Source: Streptomyces aculeolatus
GTDB taxonomy: Bacteria > Actinomycetota > Actinomycetes > Streptomycetales > Streptomycetaceae
Direction of reading: 5' to 3'
DNA: 64,000 bases
Assembly (NCBI RefSeq): GCF_020400605.1
Contig: NZ_JAINRD010000007.1
Coordinates: forward strand, 186,001-250,000
This document shows, piece after piece, positions 14,775-23,420 of the stretch (position 1 is its first letter; every line of letters starts with the position of its first letter). Under the pieces are notes generated by a model. That model was not told where the DNA came from. It did no database searches and was given only the letters and a program-made list of their open reading frames with translations. A program made the position numbers and the translations under genes.

Positions 14775-16508
14775 TCAGGGCAGGGCGTGCACGTGCGGTC
14801 CCACGGCGCTGGACCAGGCGTTGCCCGCGGTGGCGTCCCAGTTGGTCGACCAGGTCATCGCGCCGCGCAGGTCGGGGTACGTCCGCGGCGGCTTGAACGA
14901 GCCGCAGTTCGTGCCGCGGGCGAGGCAGTCGAGCGCGGCGTTGACGACGGACGGCGCGGTGTAGCCGCCGCCCGCGGCGCGGGTGGACGCCGGCACGCCG
15001 AGGCCGACCTGCGAGGGCGCCAGCCCGCCTTCGAGCTGGATGCAGGCCAGGGCGGTGAGGAAGTTGACCGTGCCCTGGGCGTACACGCCGCCGTCGCAGC
15101 CGAGCATCGTGCCGCTGTTGTAGTACTGCATGTTGACGACGGTGAGGATGTCCTTGATGTTCAGCGCCGTCTTGAAGTACTCGCCGGCGGTCGACTGCAT
15201 GTCGATGGTCTGCGGCGCCATCGTGATGACGAGGTCGGGGCCCGCATTCTGCGACAGCTGGCGCAGCGCCTGCGTCATGTAGGTGGAGTTGACGCCGTTC
15301 TCCAGGTCGATGTCGACCCCGTCGAATCCGTACTCCTGCATGAGCGCGTACAGGCTGTTCGCGAAGTTCACGGCCGCAGCCGCGGAGTTCACCGAGACCG
15401 TGCCCTTCTCGCCGCCGACCGAGATGATCACGGACTTGCCGGCCTGCTGCTTGGCGGCGACGTCCTGCTTGAACTCGGCGACGGTGTAGCCGCCGAGCCC
15501 GGCCGAGTCGAGGTTGAAGGCCACCGCGCCCGGCGTGGCGGTCGCGTCGGCGAAGGCGACGGCGATGATGTCGTACTGGCTGCTGACGTCGCGGATCTTC
15601 TGGACCGTCGCGCCGTTGTTGAAGTTCTGCCAGTAGCCCGTCACCGCGTGCTTCGGCACGCCGGGGCCGCCGCCGTTGTCGGGCGCGGTGGTGCCCGTGA
15701 CGGCCGCGGACTTCGGCGACTCGCCGGCGGCGTTGGTCGCGGTCACCTGGAACTGGTACGCGGTCGACGGCGTCAGCCCGGTGACGGTCGCGGAGGCGCC
15801 GCTCGTGCTGAGGACCTTCGTGCCGTCGCGGTAGACGTTGTAGCCGGTCGCGCCGGTGACCGGCGACCAGCCCAGCGAGACGGAGCGGGCGGCGGTGCCG
15901 GTGACGTCGAGCGCGGTGGGCGCGGCGGGGATGGTGCCCGGGTCGCCGCCGGGGCCGGTGAGCGTGATGTCGTCGGCGTGGTAGGCGGGCTGGCCGTACC
16001 AGCCGTGGGTGTAGACCGTCACCGAGGTGGTGTTCGGCCCGGTGGTGAAGCCGGTCTTCAGCTCGGTGTACGAGGACGCCCCGGAGGTCCAGGTCGAGAC
16101 GTCGGTGGTGCCGGTGCCGCTCGCGCCGAGGTAGATGTACGAACCCTGCACCCACGCGCTCAGCTGGTACGCGGAGTTGGGCTTGACGGCGACGCTCTGC
16201 GTGCAGCGGGCGTTGTCCTGCCCCGCCGGGGTGGCGCGCAGCGCCGCCGTGCCGGAGTGCACGGGGGTGGCGACGGTGGTGCCTGCGGTACCCGAGCAGG
16301 TCCAGCCGCTGAGGCCGGACTCGAAGCCGGGGTTCTGGACGAGGTTGGGCTCGGCGCTCGCGGCCAGCGGGGCGCCGAGGAGCGTGGCGATCAGGCCGCC
16401 GGCCGCGGCGACGGCGAGCCGGCGGAAGGACCTGCGGGCGAAGGGCCTGCGGGTGGTGGGGACGGCGTGAGCCGTGCGGGGCTGGCTGGGTCTGCGTGCT
16501 CGGAACAC
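14775..16508 (-). CDS. Secreted GH18 chitinase with carbohydrate-binding and FnIII domains
   Basis: 577 residues. The signal region contains RRSFRRLAV followed by a hydrophobic stretch and an AxA site near residue 52, so export may be by Tat rather than Sec. A carbohydrate-binding module of CBM4/9 type (about 54-187), an FnIII domain (about 194-276), and a GH18 barrel (about 287-570) with the catalytic motif FDGVDIDLE (E403 as proton donor) follow. It hydrolyses chitin. The start is GTG 16508, behind GGAGG with 5-nt spacing. A DasR box lies 114-129 bp upstream, consistent with induction by chitin breakdown products. Confidence 0.93.
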   Translation of the reverse strand: MFRARRPSQPRTAHAVPTTRRPFARRSFRRLAVAAAGGLIATLLGAPLAASAEPNLVQNPGFESGLSGWTCSGTAGTTVATPVHSGTAALRATPAGQDNARCTQSVAVKPNSAYQLSAWVQGSYIYLGASGTGTTDVSTWTSGASSYTELKTGFTTGPNTTSVTVYTHGWYGQPAYHADDITLTGPGGDPGTIPAAPTALDVTGTAARSVSLGWSPVTGATGYNVYRDGTKVLSTSGASATVTGLTPSTAYQFQVTATNAAGESPKSAAVTGTTAPDNGGGPGVPKHAVTGYWQNFNNGATVQKIRDVSSQYDIIAVAFADATATPGAVAFNLDSAGLGGYTVAEFKQDVAAKQQAGKSVIISVGGEKGTVSVNSAAAAVNFANSLYALMQEYGFDGVDIDLENGVNSTYMTQALRQLSQNAGPDLVITMAPQTIDMQSTAGEYFKTALNIKDILTVVNMQYYNSGTMLGCDGGVYAQGTVNFLTALACIQLEGGLAPSQVGLGVPASTRAAGGGYTAPSVVNAALDCLARGTNCGSFKPPRTYPDLRGAMTWSTNWDATAGNAWSSAVGPHVHALP

Positions 16509-16809
16509 GGGGGCCTCCGTATCGGGGGAGCGCGTGAGGAGCGGGACCGTGCGGGGTAGTCGGTGGCGGGTGCGTACGGCGCAGGGATGGTGCGGCTCGG
16601 TGCAGGGTGTGCGCCGCACAACTTGGTCCAGACCAATGCGGGTGTCAAGTCTTCCCGTACGGGAGGCGCACGGGGAAGGGCCGCGTCCGCCCGGTCCCCG
16701 GCCGGCCGCCGCGCACCCCCAACCCTCTTTGCACAAAAGGTGTTTCCGCAGCCCACGTCCCGGTTATGGTGCTCAGAGCGTGTCTGAGACCGGTGGGGGG
16801 ACGCCCGAC
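16509..16809. other. Divergent promoter region of the chitinase and Tad locus
   Basis: 301 bp without a gene. It holds the DasR box near its middle. The half next to the pilus genes includes TTTGCACAAAAGGTG, AT-richer than its surroundings, as expected for promoter DNA; no clear -35/-10 pair can be assigned. Confidence 0.5.
16622..16637. promoter_or_regulatory. DasR-responsive element (dre) of the chitinase gene
   Basis: On the chitinase strand the site reads ATTGGTCTGGACCAAG, close to the established dre consensus ACTGGTCTAGACCACT (both halves TGGTC/GACCA intact). Its placement upstream of a chitinase start matches known DasR targets. Confidence 0.85.
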
Positions 16810-17880
16810 GTGCCAACAGCCATCGCAGTCACCAGCCCCGACCTCGTGCTCCCCGCCCCCGGCCGGCACGGGCCGCTCGGCCGGCAGGGCCCGCCCGGCC
16901 TCCCGGGGCCCACGGTGATGGCGCTCCGCCACCCGCGGGAACAGCCCCTGGAGGAGGCGCTGGCGGAGGTGTCCGCCGTGCTGGAACAGCACGGCTTCCT
17001 TGTCGTGCTCCACCCCGCCGCCGCACCCGCAGCCGTCGTCCGCCGGCTGCACACCGTGCGGTCGGTGCTGGAGAGCGACCGGATGGCGCTGATCCCGCTG
17101 CCGTTACCGCCGCTGGCCGTCGCCGTCATCGCCCGCCAGCTGCTCCAGCTGTCCACCGCCGACCTCGGCGCCGGCGTACTGGCCACCGCCGCCCGGCTGC
17201 TCACGCACTACATCCACGCGGGCGCGGTGCTCGGCAGCGTCGCCAAGCTCGACCGGGTGCCGGTCACCCTGGGCGCGCACGCCCGCTCCTGGGTGCCCGG
17301 CGCCCAGTTCGCCGTCCTCGCCGCGCCCCGCCCCCAGCTCGTACGGATCGGCCGCGACCCCGTGCCGCCGGGGCCCGACTTCGCCACCGGGCTCGTGCAC
17401 GCCTCCGGGCGGGCCGACGCGGCCTGGGTCACCGGCGAACTGGCTGCCGGCTGGCGGGTGCAGGCGATGGAGATGGCGCCGCTGCCGGCCGCGTCCGCGC
17501 CGTGGTGGGCGACGGAGAAGGTGTGCGAGTTCGCCGCCGGGATCACCGACCCGCTGGTGCTGAGCCGGCTGGTGGCGTCGGTGCAGCGGGCGCGCTGCTC
17601 GTGGTGCGGGCTGGAGATCATCGGCGACCGGTGCCTGCTGTGCGCCACCCCGGTGCCCCCGGGCCCCGCCGCCCCGTCGCCCGCGCCGCCGCGGGCGGTG
17701 CCGCAGGCCATGCCGCAGGCCGTGTCCCAGGCCGTACCGCAGTCCATGCCGCAGGCCGTGCCGCCGCAGGGCGCGCCCCCGCCCGTGGCGCAGCCGCCGC
17801 CGCAGCAGTCCGCAGCGCAGCCGCCGCACCGGCCCGCCGCCGGCGCGGCCATACCGTCACCCCCCGAGATCAACCGTTGA
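16810..17880 (+). CDS. Conserved Tad-locus protein of unknown function, Pro/Gln-rich tail
   Basis: About 356 residues from GTG 16810 (G-rich ribosome site 9 nt upstream); GTG 16780 is also in frame. Soluble N-terminal and middle regions (about 40-270) are followed by a paired-cysteine segment (CSWCGLEIIGDRCLLC), which looks like a zinc ribbon, and then a low-complexity tail of Pro/Gln repeats (PQAVPQ, PQAMPQ and similar). I do not recognise the domain. It opens the pilus operon 10 bp before cpaB, so a role in assembly or its control is likely but unproven. Confidence 0.65.
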   Translation: MPTAIAVTSPDLVLPAPGRHGPLGRQGPPGLPGPTVMALRHPREQPLEEALAEVSAVLEQHGFLVVLHPAAAPAAVVRRLHTVRSVLESDRMALIPLPLPPLAVAVIARQLLQLSTADLGAGVLATAARLLTHYIHAGAVLGSVAKLDRVPVTLGAHARSWVPGAQFAVLAAPRPQLVRIGRDPVPPGPDFATGLVHASGRADAAWVTGELAAGWRVQAMEMAPLPAASAPWWATEKVCEFAAGITDPLVLSRLVASVQRARCSWCGLEIIGDRCLLCATPVPPGPAAPSPAPPRAVPQAMPQAVSQAVPQSMPQAVPPQGAPPPVAQPPPQQSAAQPPHRPAAGAAIPSPPEINR

Positions 17881-17890
17881 GGTCCCGTCG

Positions 17891-18604
17891 ATGAACTCAC
17901 GCCAGCGTCGCGGCATCATCCTCGTCCTGCTGTCGGTCCTCGTCGCACTCGGCGCCTTCGCCGGCGTGCTGGCGTTCGTCAGCGACGTGGAGTCCAAGGT
18001 CGGCGACGAGGCCACCGCGTACCGGCTCACCACCGACGTCGAGGCGTACGAGCCGCTCGGCGCCGACCAGTACGAGAAGACCACCATGCCGAAGCGCTGG
18101 CTGCCCGACACCGCGGTCACCGACCCGGACGAGCTGGCCGGGAAGGTCGCGCTTACGCCGCTGAAGGAGGGCTCGCTGCTGCAGAGCGACATGGTCAGCG
18201 GCCGCCCCGAACTGGAGCCCGGACAGCAGGAGATCGCCATCATGATCGACGCCTCCACCGGCGTCGCCGGGAAGATCACCCCGGGCGCCCGGGTCAACAT
18301 CTTCGCCACCTTCGACGCCCAGGGCGACGGCGACAAGCCTGTCTCCCAGGTGATCGTCGCGGGCGCCCGCGTCATCGACGTCGGCGAGCTGACGCCGATC
18401 GAGCGCACCGGCGACGACGACCCCCGGGCCGACGAGGGCGAGGCCGTGCCCATCACCTTCGCCCTGGCCACCTCCGACGCGCAGCGCGTGGCGTACGCGG
18501 AGTCCTTCGCCACCCACGTGCGCCTCGCGCTGGTCGCCCCCGGCGAGGAGGACGCGGACATCGCCCCCGAGGACCGCACGTACACCCTCGACGAGGACCG
18601 GTGA
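17891..18604 (+). CDS. cpaB: CpaB/RcpC-like Flp pilus assembly protein (SAF domain)
   Basis: 237 residues. One N-terminal membrane helix (about 9-29) precedes an SAF domain (YRLTTDVEAYEPLGADQY through KEGSLLQSDM) and a CpaB C-terminal region (EIAIMIDASTGVAGKITPGARVNIFATF). In Gram-negative bacteria CpaB belongs to the outer-membrane secretin side; in actinobacteria, which lack a secretin, it is presumably part of the extracytoplasmic channel or cell-wall passage. ATG 17891 follows the previous gene by 10 bp, so it is in the same operon. Confidence 0.85.
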   Translation: MNSRQRRGIILVLLSVLVALGAFAGVLAFVSDVESKVGDEATAYRLTTDVEAYEPLGADQYEKTTMPKRWLPDTAVTDPDELAGKVALTPLKEGSLLQSDMVSGRPELEPGQQEIAIMIDASTGVAGKITPGARVNIFATFDAQGDGDKPVSQVIVAGARVIDVGELTPIERTGDDDPRADEGEAVPITFALATSDAQRVAYAESFATHVRLALVAPGEEDADIAPEDRTYTLDEDR

Positions 18605-18614
18605 GGGGCCGCAC

Positions 18615-18686
18615 ATGACCATCCGCATCCGGCGAGGGGCCGCCGCCCGGCCCACCTGCGCGGCGGAAGGAGGCCGGCGGCCATGA
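18615..18686 (+). CDS. Possible 23-codon leader ORF coupled to cpaE
   Basis: It begins ATGACCATCCGCATCC and its TGA overlaps the cpaE ATG (ATGA), so ribosomes finishing here could restart on cpaE. Its first codons (MTIRIR) mirror cpaE's (MTVRIQ), suggesting a small duplication of the start region. It has only a weak ribosome site. It may be a relic rather than a functional leader. Confidence 0.35.
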   Translation: MTIRIRRGAAARPTCAAEGGRRP

Positions 18687-20434
18687 CCGTACGCATCCAG
18701 CCCGTCATCGCCGACCCCGACGCCGCCCGCGCCACCGTCTCGCTGCTCCACCAGCTGCCCGACGCCGAGCCCGCCGCGCCGATCGGCGACTCCGTCGCGC
18801 TGCTCGACCACCTCGCGACGCTCGCCGGCACCGGCGTGGCCGAACTGCCCGAGGTGCTCCTCGTCCACGAGCGGATCGGGCCCGTGCCGGCGCTGGAGCT
18901 GATCCGCGACGTCGCGCTGCGCTTCCCCGCCGTCGGCACCGTCCTCGTCACCGCCGACACCTCGCCCGCCGGCTACTCCGCCGCCATGGACGCCGGCGCC
19001 CGCGGCGTCGTCGGGCTGCCGCTCGCGTACGAGGAGCTGGCCGCCCGGGTGCAGGCCGCCGCGCAGTGGAGCGGTGGCGTCCGGCGGCACCTCGGCGCCG
19101 CGACGGGGCCGGAGGCGTTCGGCGGCCCCGGCGGCACGCTGGTCACCGTCAGCGGGGCGAAGGGCGGCGTCGGCACCACGGTCGCCGCGGTGCAGCTCGC
19201 GCTCGCCGCGCGGGCCGCCGGGCGGCACGTGGCGCTGGCCGACCTGGACCTGCAGTCCGGGGACGTCGCCTCGTACCTCGACGTGCAGTTCCGCCGCTCG
19301 GTCGCGGACCTGGCGGGCATCAAGGACATCTCGCCGCGCGTGCTCCAGGACGCCGTCTTCACCCACCACACCGGCCTCGGCCTGCTGCTGGCGCCCTCGG
19401 AGGGCGAGCGGGGCGAGGACGTCGACGACCGGGCCGCGCGGCAGACGCTGAGCGCGCTGCGGTCGCGCTACGACGTGGTGGTGCTCGACTGCGGCAGCCA
19501 GGTGACCACGCCGAACGCCGCGGCCGTCGAACTCGCCGACGTCGCGCTGCTGGTGACGACGCCGGACGTGATCTCCGTACGCGGCGCGAAGCGCATGCTG
19601 CGGCTGTGGGACCGGCTGCAGATCCGCAAGGCGGAGGACACCGTCGTGCTGGTCAACCGGCTCACCAGGAACACCGAGATCCAGCCGTCGATCATCGCGC
19701 GGGCCACCGGGACGACGGTGGCGCGGACGGCGGTGCCGGCGGCGTTCAAGGAGCTGCAGCCGCTGGTGGACGCGGGGCGGCTGCAGGACCTGGAGCAGAA
19801 GTCGACGGTCCGGCAGGCGCTGTGGGCGGTGGCGGGGGAGCTGGGGCTGACGGTGGTGCCGGACCAGGCGGGTCCGGGTGCGGGAGCGGGGCCGGGCGCC
19901 GGTGCGGCCGGCGGCCCGGGGGCGCTCGGTGGCGCCGCACAGCGGGCGTTGGGCGCGGGCGCCGGTCCGGGCGCCGTCGCCGCCGGCGGCCGCGGCGCGG
20001 GGCCCGCACCGCAGGTCGCCCCGCCCGGCGCCAAGCCGGCGCTGCCGCCCGGCGCCCCGGGCGCGCCCGGGCCCGGCCGCGGGGGGCGGCGCTGGGGGGA
20101 CCGGGGGCAGGTGTCGGTGGAGTTCGCCGGGATGCTGCCGCTGATCGCGCTGGTCCTCGTCGTCGTCTGGCAGTTCGTCCTCGTCGGCTACACGTACTCG
20201 CTCGCCGGCAACGCCGCGGACATGGCCGCACGCGCCGCCGCCGTCGGCGACGACCCCGCCGCCGCGGCGGAGGAGGACCTGCCGGACGCCTGGGACGCCT
20301 CGGTGTCGGTCGGCACGTCGAACGGCGTCACGACCGCCACCGTCGACCTGAAGGTGCCGGTGCTCTTCCCGGGCGGGCTGGACTTCCCGTTCACGGTCAG
20401 CGGCACCGCGGGCGCGACGGACGAGGGAGGCTGA
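18683..20434 (+). CDS. cpaE: CpaE/TadZ-like ATPase fused to a TadE-like pseudopilin domain
   Basis: 583 residues. Residues 1-145 form a receiver-like domain; 150-393 a MinD/ParA-type ATPase with deviant Walker A SGAKGGVGTT (157-166); 395-470 a Gly/Ala/Pro linker; 473-583 a TadE domain with DRGQVSVEFAGMLPL and a membrane helix. CpaE/TadZ positions the pilus machine at the membrane; TadE is a minor pseudopilin processed by the prepilin peptidase. They are normally separate proteins, and no stop or frameshift separates them here. ATG 18683 follows AAGGAGG. An internal GTG near the junction might also yield separate TadE. Confidence 0.85.
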   Translation: MTVRIQPVIADPDAARATVSLLHQLPDAEPAAPIGDSVALLDHLATLAGTGVAELPEVLLVHERIGPVPALELIRDVALRFPAVGTVLVTADTSPAGYSAAMDAGARGVVGLPLAYEELAARVQAAAQWSGGVRRHLGAATGPEAFGGPGGTLVTVSGAKGGVGTTVAAVQLALAARAAGRHVALADLDLQSGDVASYLDVQFRRSVADLAGIKDISPRVLQDAVFTHHTGLGLLLAPSEGERGEDVDDRAARQTLSALRSRYDVVVLDCGSQVTTPNAAAVELADVALLVTTPDVISVRGAKRMLRLWDRLQIRKAEDTVVLVNRLTRNTEIQPSIIARATGTTVARTAVPAAFKELQPLVDAGRLQDLEQKSTVRQALWAVAGELGLTVVPDQAGPGAGAGPGAGAAGGPGALGGAAQRALGAGAGPGAVAAGGRGAGPAPQVAPPGAKPALPPGAPGAPGPGRGGRRWGDRGQVSVEFAGMLPLIALVLVVVWQFVLVGYTYSLAGNAADMAARAAAVGDDPAAAAEEDLPDAWDASVSVGTSNGVTTATVDLKVPVLFPGGLDFPFTVSGTAGATDEGG

Positions 20435-20436
20435 CG

Positions 20437-21132
20437 GTGCGCAGCACGCTCCGCGGGGCGCCGGGTCCGGCCGGGAGCCGGAAGCCGCCTGCCCGCCGCC
20501 GGCCCGCCGGCCCGCCGGCGCGGCGTGCCGCCCAGGCCGGGCGCTGCGCGCCGGAGGCGGACGCCCCGCCGGCCGGGCCGGCCTGGCGCGAGGATCCCGG
20601 GTCACGGGACCGGGTGGCTGCTGGTGCCGGGCTCCGCGCGTCGCCGGTGGCGGAGGTCTCGCCGGGCCGGCCCGGCGGCCAGGCCGGGCGCTGCGCGCAG
20701 GAGGCGGGCACCCCGCCGGCCGGCCCGGCCAGGCGACGGCACCGCTCGTCCGCCGCAGGCGCCTCCCCGGTCTCGCCGCCCCGGCGAGGGGACCGCGGGT
20801 CCGTGGCCGTCGAGTACATCGGCTTCCTGCCCGTGCTCATCTTCATCGCGCTCGCCGCCGTGCAACTCGGCCTCGCCGCCTACACCGCCTCCCAGGCCGG
20901 CACCGCCGCCCGCGCCGCCGCCCGCATGGAATCCCTGGACGACCCGCCGTCCTCCGCCGGCGCCGCCGGCGAGGCGTCGATCAGCGACTGGCTGGACGCC
21001 GGCTTCGAGGTCTCCTCCGGCAGCGGCGAGGTCACCGTCACCGCCAGCGTCGAGATCCCCTCCGTCATCCCGGGCATCGGCAACTTCGGCTCGGTGGAGC
21101 GCAGCTCGACCATGCCGCGGGGGGAGGACTGA
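20437..21132 (+). CDS. tadE: TadE-like minor pseudopilin with long repetitive N-terminal extension
   Basis: 231 residues from GTG 20437 (GAGGGAGG upstream, 2 bp after the previous stop). The TadE core begins late: DRGSVAVEYIGFLP with a membrane helix near 125-150, followed by an ectodomain. The first 120 residues are Pro/Arg/Ala-rich with two similar blocks around QAGRCAPEA and QAGRCAQEAG, matched by a 157-bp-period DNA repeat. Usual TadE proteins have about 20 residues before the helix, so this part is either a genuine extension or the true start lies later; no better start codon with a ribosome site was seen. Confidence 0.75.
   Translation: MRSTLRGAPGPAGSRKPPARRRPAGPPARRAAQAGRCAPEADAPPAGPAWREDPGSRDRVAAGAGLRASPVAEVSPGRPGGQAGRCAQEAGTPPAGPARRRHRSSAAGASPVSPPRRGDRGSVAVEYIGFLPVLIFIALAAVQLGLAAYTASQAGTAARAAARMESLDDPPSSAGAAGEASISDWLDAGFEVSSGSGEVTVTASVEIPSVIPGIGNFGSVERSSTMPRGED
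20531..20740 (+). repeat. Imperfect direct repeat inside the tadE 5' half
   Basis: CCAGGCCGGGCGCTGCGCG at 20532 recurs at 20689, each followed by a similar 40-bp stretch (GGAGGCGG..CCCCGCCGGCCGG). The period is 157 bp. Confidence 0.7.
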
Positions 21133-21134
21133 CG

Positions 21135-22469
21135 ATGAGCCTGCGGTCCCGTATCACCACCCCCGACCACACCACCGAAGGCCACGGCGAGACCCTCGTC
21201 CCCACCTACCGCGCCAAGCTCCTGGAGGAGATCGACCTCGCCGAGATGTCGGCGCTGTCGCCCGCCGAACGCCGCGCCCGGCTGGAGCGGGTGCTCGGCC
21301 ACATCCTCAGCCGCGAGGGCCCGGTCCTCTCCACCGCCGAGCGCTCGCAGCTCATCCGCCGCGTCGTGGACGAGGCGCTGGGGCTCGGCATCCTGGAACC
21401 GCTGCTGGAGGACCCGAGCGTCACCGAGATCATGGTCAACGGCCCCGACCGGATCTACGTCGAGCGCGCCGGCCGCGTCGAGCAACTGCCGCTGCGCTTC
21501 GCCTCCGACGAACAGCTGATGCAGACCATCGAACGCATCGTCTCCACCGTCAACCGCCGCGTGGACGAGTCGACCCCGATGGTCGACGCCCGCCTGCCCA
21601 CCGGTGAGCGCGTCAACGTCATCATCCCGCCGCTGTCCCTCACCGGGCCGACGCTGACGATCCGCCGCTTCCCGCGCTCGTACACCCTGGCCGAGCTCAT
21701 CGGCCTCGGCACCCTCGACGAGCACATGCTGCTGCTGCTCTCCGGCCTGGTCCGGGCGAAGTTCAACGTCATCGTCTCCGGCGCCACCGGCGCCGGGAAG
21801 ACGACCCTGCTGAACTCGCTGTCCGGGCTGATCCCCGAGCACGAGCGCATCATCACCGTCGAGGACGCCGCCGAGCTGCAGTTGCAGCAGTCGCACGTGA
21901 TCCGGCTGGAGTCGCGCCCGCCGAACGTCGAGGGCAAGGGCCGGATCACCATCCGCGACCTCGTACGCAACTCGCTGCGCATGCGCCCCGACCGCATCAT
22001 CGTCGGCGAGGTCCGCGGCGGCGAGACGCTGGACATGCTGCAGGCCATGTCCACCGGCCACGACGGGTCGCTGGCCACCGTGCACGCCAACTCCGCCGAG
22101 GACGCGCTGATGCGGCTGCAGACGCTGGCGTCGATGTCCGACGTCGAGGTCCCCTTCGAGGCGCTGCGCGACCAGATCAACTCCGCCGTCGACGTGATCG
22201 TGCAGCTCGCGCGGCACACCGACGGCACCCGCAAGATCGACGAGATCGTGATGCTGTCGTCCCGCGGCCGGGAGGTCTACCAACTGGTGTCCGTCTGCCG
22301 CTTCCGCGCCCTGCCGATCAGCTCGGACCGCATCGTCCGGGGCCAGTTCGAGTTCTCGCCGCTGCCGCGGCGCACCGGCGACCGCCTCTTCTACGCCGGC
22401 GAACCCGTCCCCCCGGCGTTCGGGGTGGCGCCGTCGGAGCGGCACCTGCAGACACGGGAGGCGAGGTGA
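21135..22469 (+). CDS. cpaF: CpaF/TadA secretion ATPase of the Tad pilus
   Basis: 444 residues. The N-terminal region (1-95) precedes the ATPase core: Walker A SGATGAGKTT (215-224), Asp box VEDAAELQL, Walker B RIIVGEVRGGE (287-297) and His box GHDGSLATVHANS (308-320). This hexameric cytoplasmic motor powers pilus extension and probably retraction. It starts 2 bp after tadE and its stop overlaps the tadB start (TGATG), so translation is coupled. Length and motifs are complete. Confidence 0.95.
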   Translation: MSLRSRITTPDHTTEGHGETLVPTYRAKLLEEIDLAEMSALSPAERRARLERVLGHILSREGPVLSTAERSQLIRRVVDEALGLGILEPLLEDPSVTEIMVNGPDRIYVERAGRVEQLPLRFASDEQLMQTIERIVSTVNRRVDESTPMVDARLPTGERVNVIIPPLSLTGPTLTIRRFPRSYTLAELIGLGTLDEHMLLLLSGLVRAKFNVIVSGATGAGKTTLLNSLSGLIPEHERIITVEDAAELQLQQSHVIRLESRPPNVEGKGRITIRDLVRNSLRMRPDRIIVGEVRGGETLDMLQAMSTGHDGSLATVHANSAEDALMRLQTLASMSDVEVPFEALRDQINSAVDVIVQLARHTDGTRKIDEIVMLSSRGREVYQLVSVCRFRALPISSDRIVRGQFEFSPLPRRTGDRLFYAGEPVPPAFGVAPSERHLQTREAR

Positions 22470-23404
22470 TGGACCGCCAGCAGCTGTTCGCACTCGTCGT
22501 CGGCCTGGCGCTGCTCGCCGGTGCGCTCGCCGTCTGCGGCGTCGCCGTCTACGCCTCCGGCCGCGCCCGCCGCGCCGAACTGCTCGACCGGCTCTCCGAC
22601 GCCGGCGACCGCCGCCCCCGGCGCCGCTTCGCGGAGGTCGACCGGCGGGTGCGGCCGACGCGGATCGGCCGGTACCTGGAGCGGCGCATCGCGACGACCG
22701 GGCTGGACGTCACACCGGGCGAATTCACGGTGTACGCGCTCGGAGGCGTCGCCGTGCTCTGGCTGCTCGCCGACGCGCTGTTCGCCGCGTTCTTCGGCCC
22801 GATCTCCGGGCTCATCGGGCTGTGGTGCGCGCACGCCTACCTCAACTGGCAGCGGCAGAAGCGCATCGAGGCGTTCATCAACCAGCTCCCCGACCTCTCC
22901 CGCATCCTCGCCAACGCCACCCAGGCCGGCCTCGCCCTGCGCACCGCACTGGGCATAGCCGCCGAGGAACTGGAGGCCCCGGCCGGCGAGGAGCTGACCA
23001 AGGTCACCGACCAGCTCGCCGTCGGCGTGGCGCTCGACGACGCCCTCGGCGACCTCGCCGAGCGGCTGCCGTCGCGCGAGCTGTCCGTGCTCGTCTCCAC
23101 GTTGGTGCTCTCCAACAAGGCCGGCGGCCAGGTCGTCGGCTCCCTGCGGAACCTCACCGGCACCCTCAACGACCGCAAGGAGACCCGGCGCGAGGTGCGT
23201 ACCCAGCTCTCGCAGGTCACCCTGACCGCGTACACCGTGCCCGTCATGGGCATCGGCACGCTGCTGCTGACCGACCAGGTGATGCCCGGCTCCATCGAGC
23301 GCATGGGCTCCTCGCCGCTCGGCCAGGGCGCGGTGCTGACGGCCGTCGGGCTGTACGCGCTGGCCATCCTGCTCATCCGCCGGCTCGCGAAGATCGACGT
23401 CTGA
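22469..23404 (+). CDS. tadB: TadB inner-membrane platform protein
   Basis: 311 residues from ATG 22469 (a GTG three bases earlier is also in frame). Membrane segments lie near 5-27, 95-125 and the C-terminus, around a T2SSF cytoplasmic domain (NQLPDLSRILANATQAGLALRTAL, LTKVTDQLAVGVALDDALGDL). TadB with TadC forms the membrane platform on which CpaF acts. The start overlaps the cpaF stop and lies in the same operon. Confidence 0.92.
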   Translation: MDRQQLFALVVGLALLAGALAVCGVAVYASGRARRAELLDRLSDAGDRRPRRRFAEVDRRVRPTRIGRYLERRIATTGLDVTPGEFTVYALGGVAVLWLLADALFAAFFGPISGLIGLWCAHAYLNWQRQKRIEAFINQLPDLSRILANATQAGLALRTALGIAAEELEAPAGEELTKVTDQLAVGVALDDALGDLAERLPSRELSVLVSTLVLSNKAGGQVVGSLRNLTGTLNDRKETRREVRTQLSQVTLTAYTVPVMGIGTLLLTDQVMPGSIERMGSSPLGQGAVLTAVGLYALAILLIRRLAKIDV

Positions 23405-23420
23405 AGGGCCGGGGACTCAC

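Noticed and set aside
19066..20436. A long frame leading into tadE and overlapping cpaE
   Set aside because: Only the part after GTG 20437 has a ribosome site and TadE homology; the remainder is the alternative frame of cpaE.
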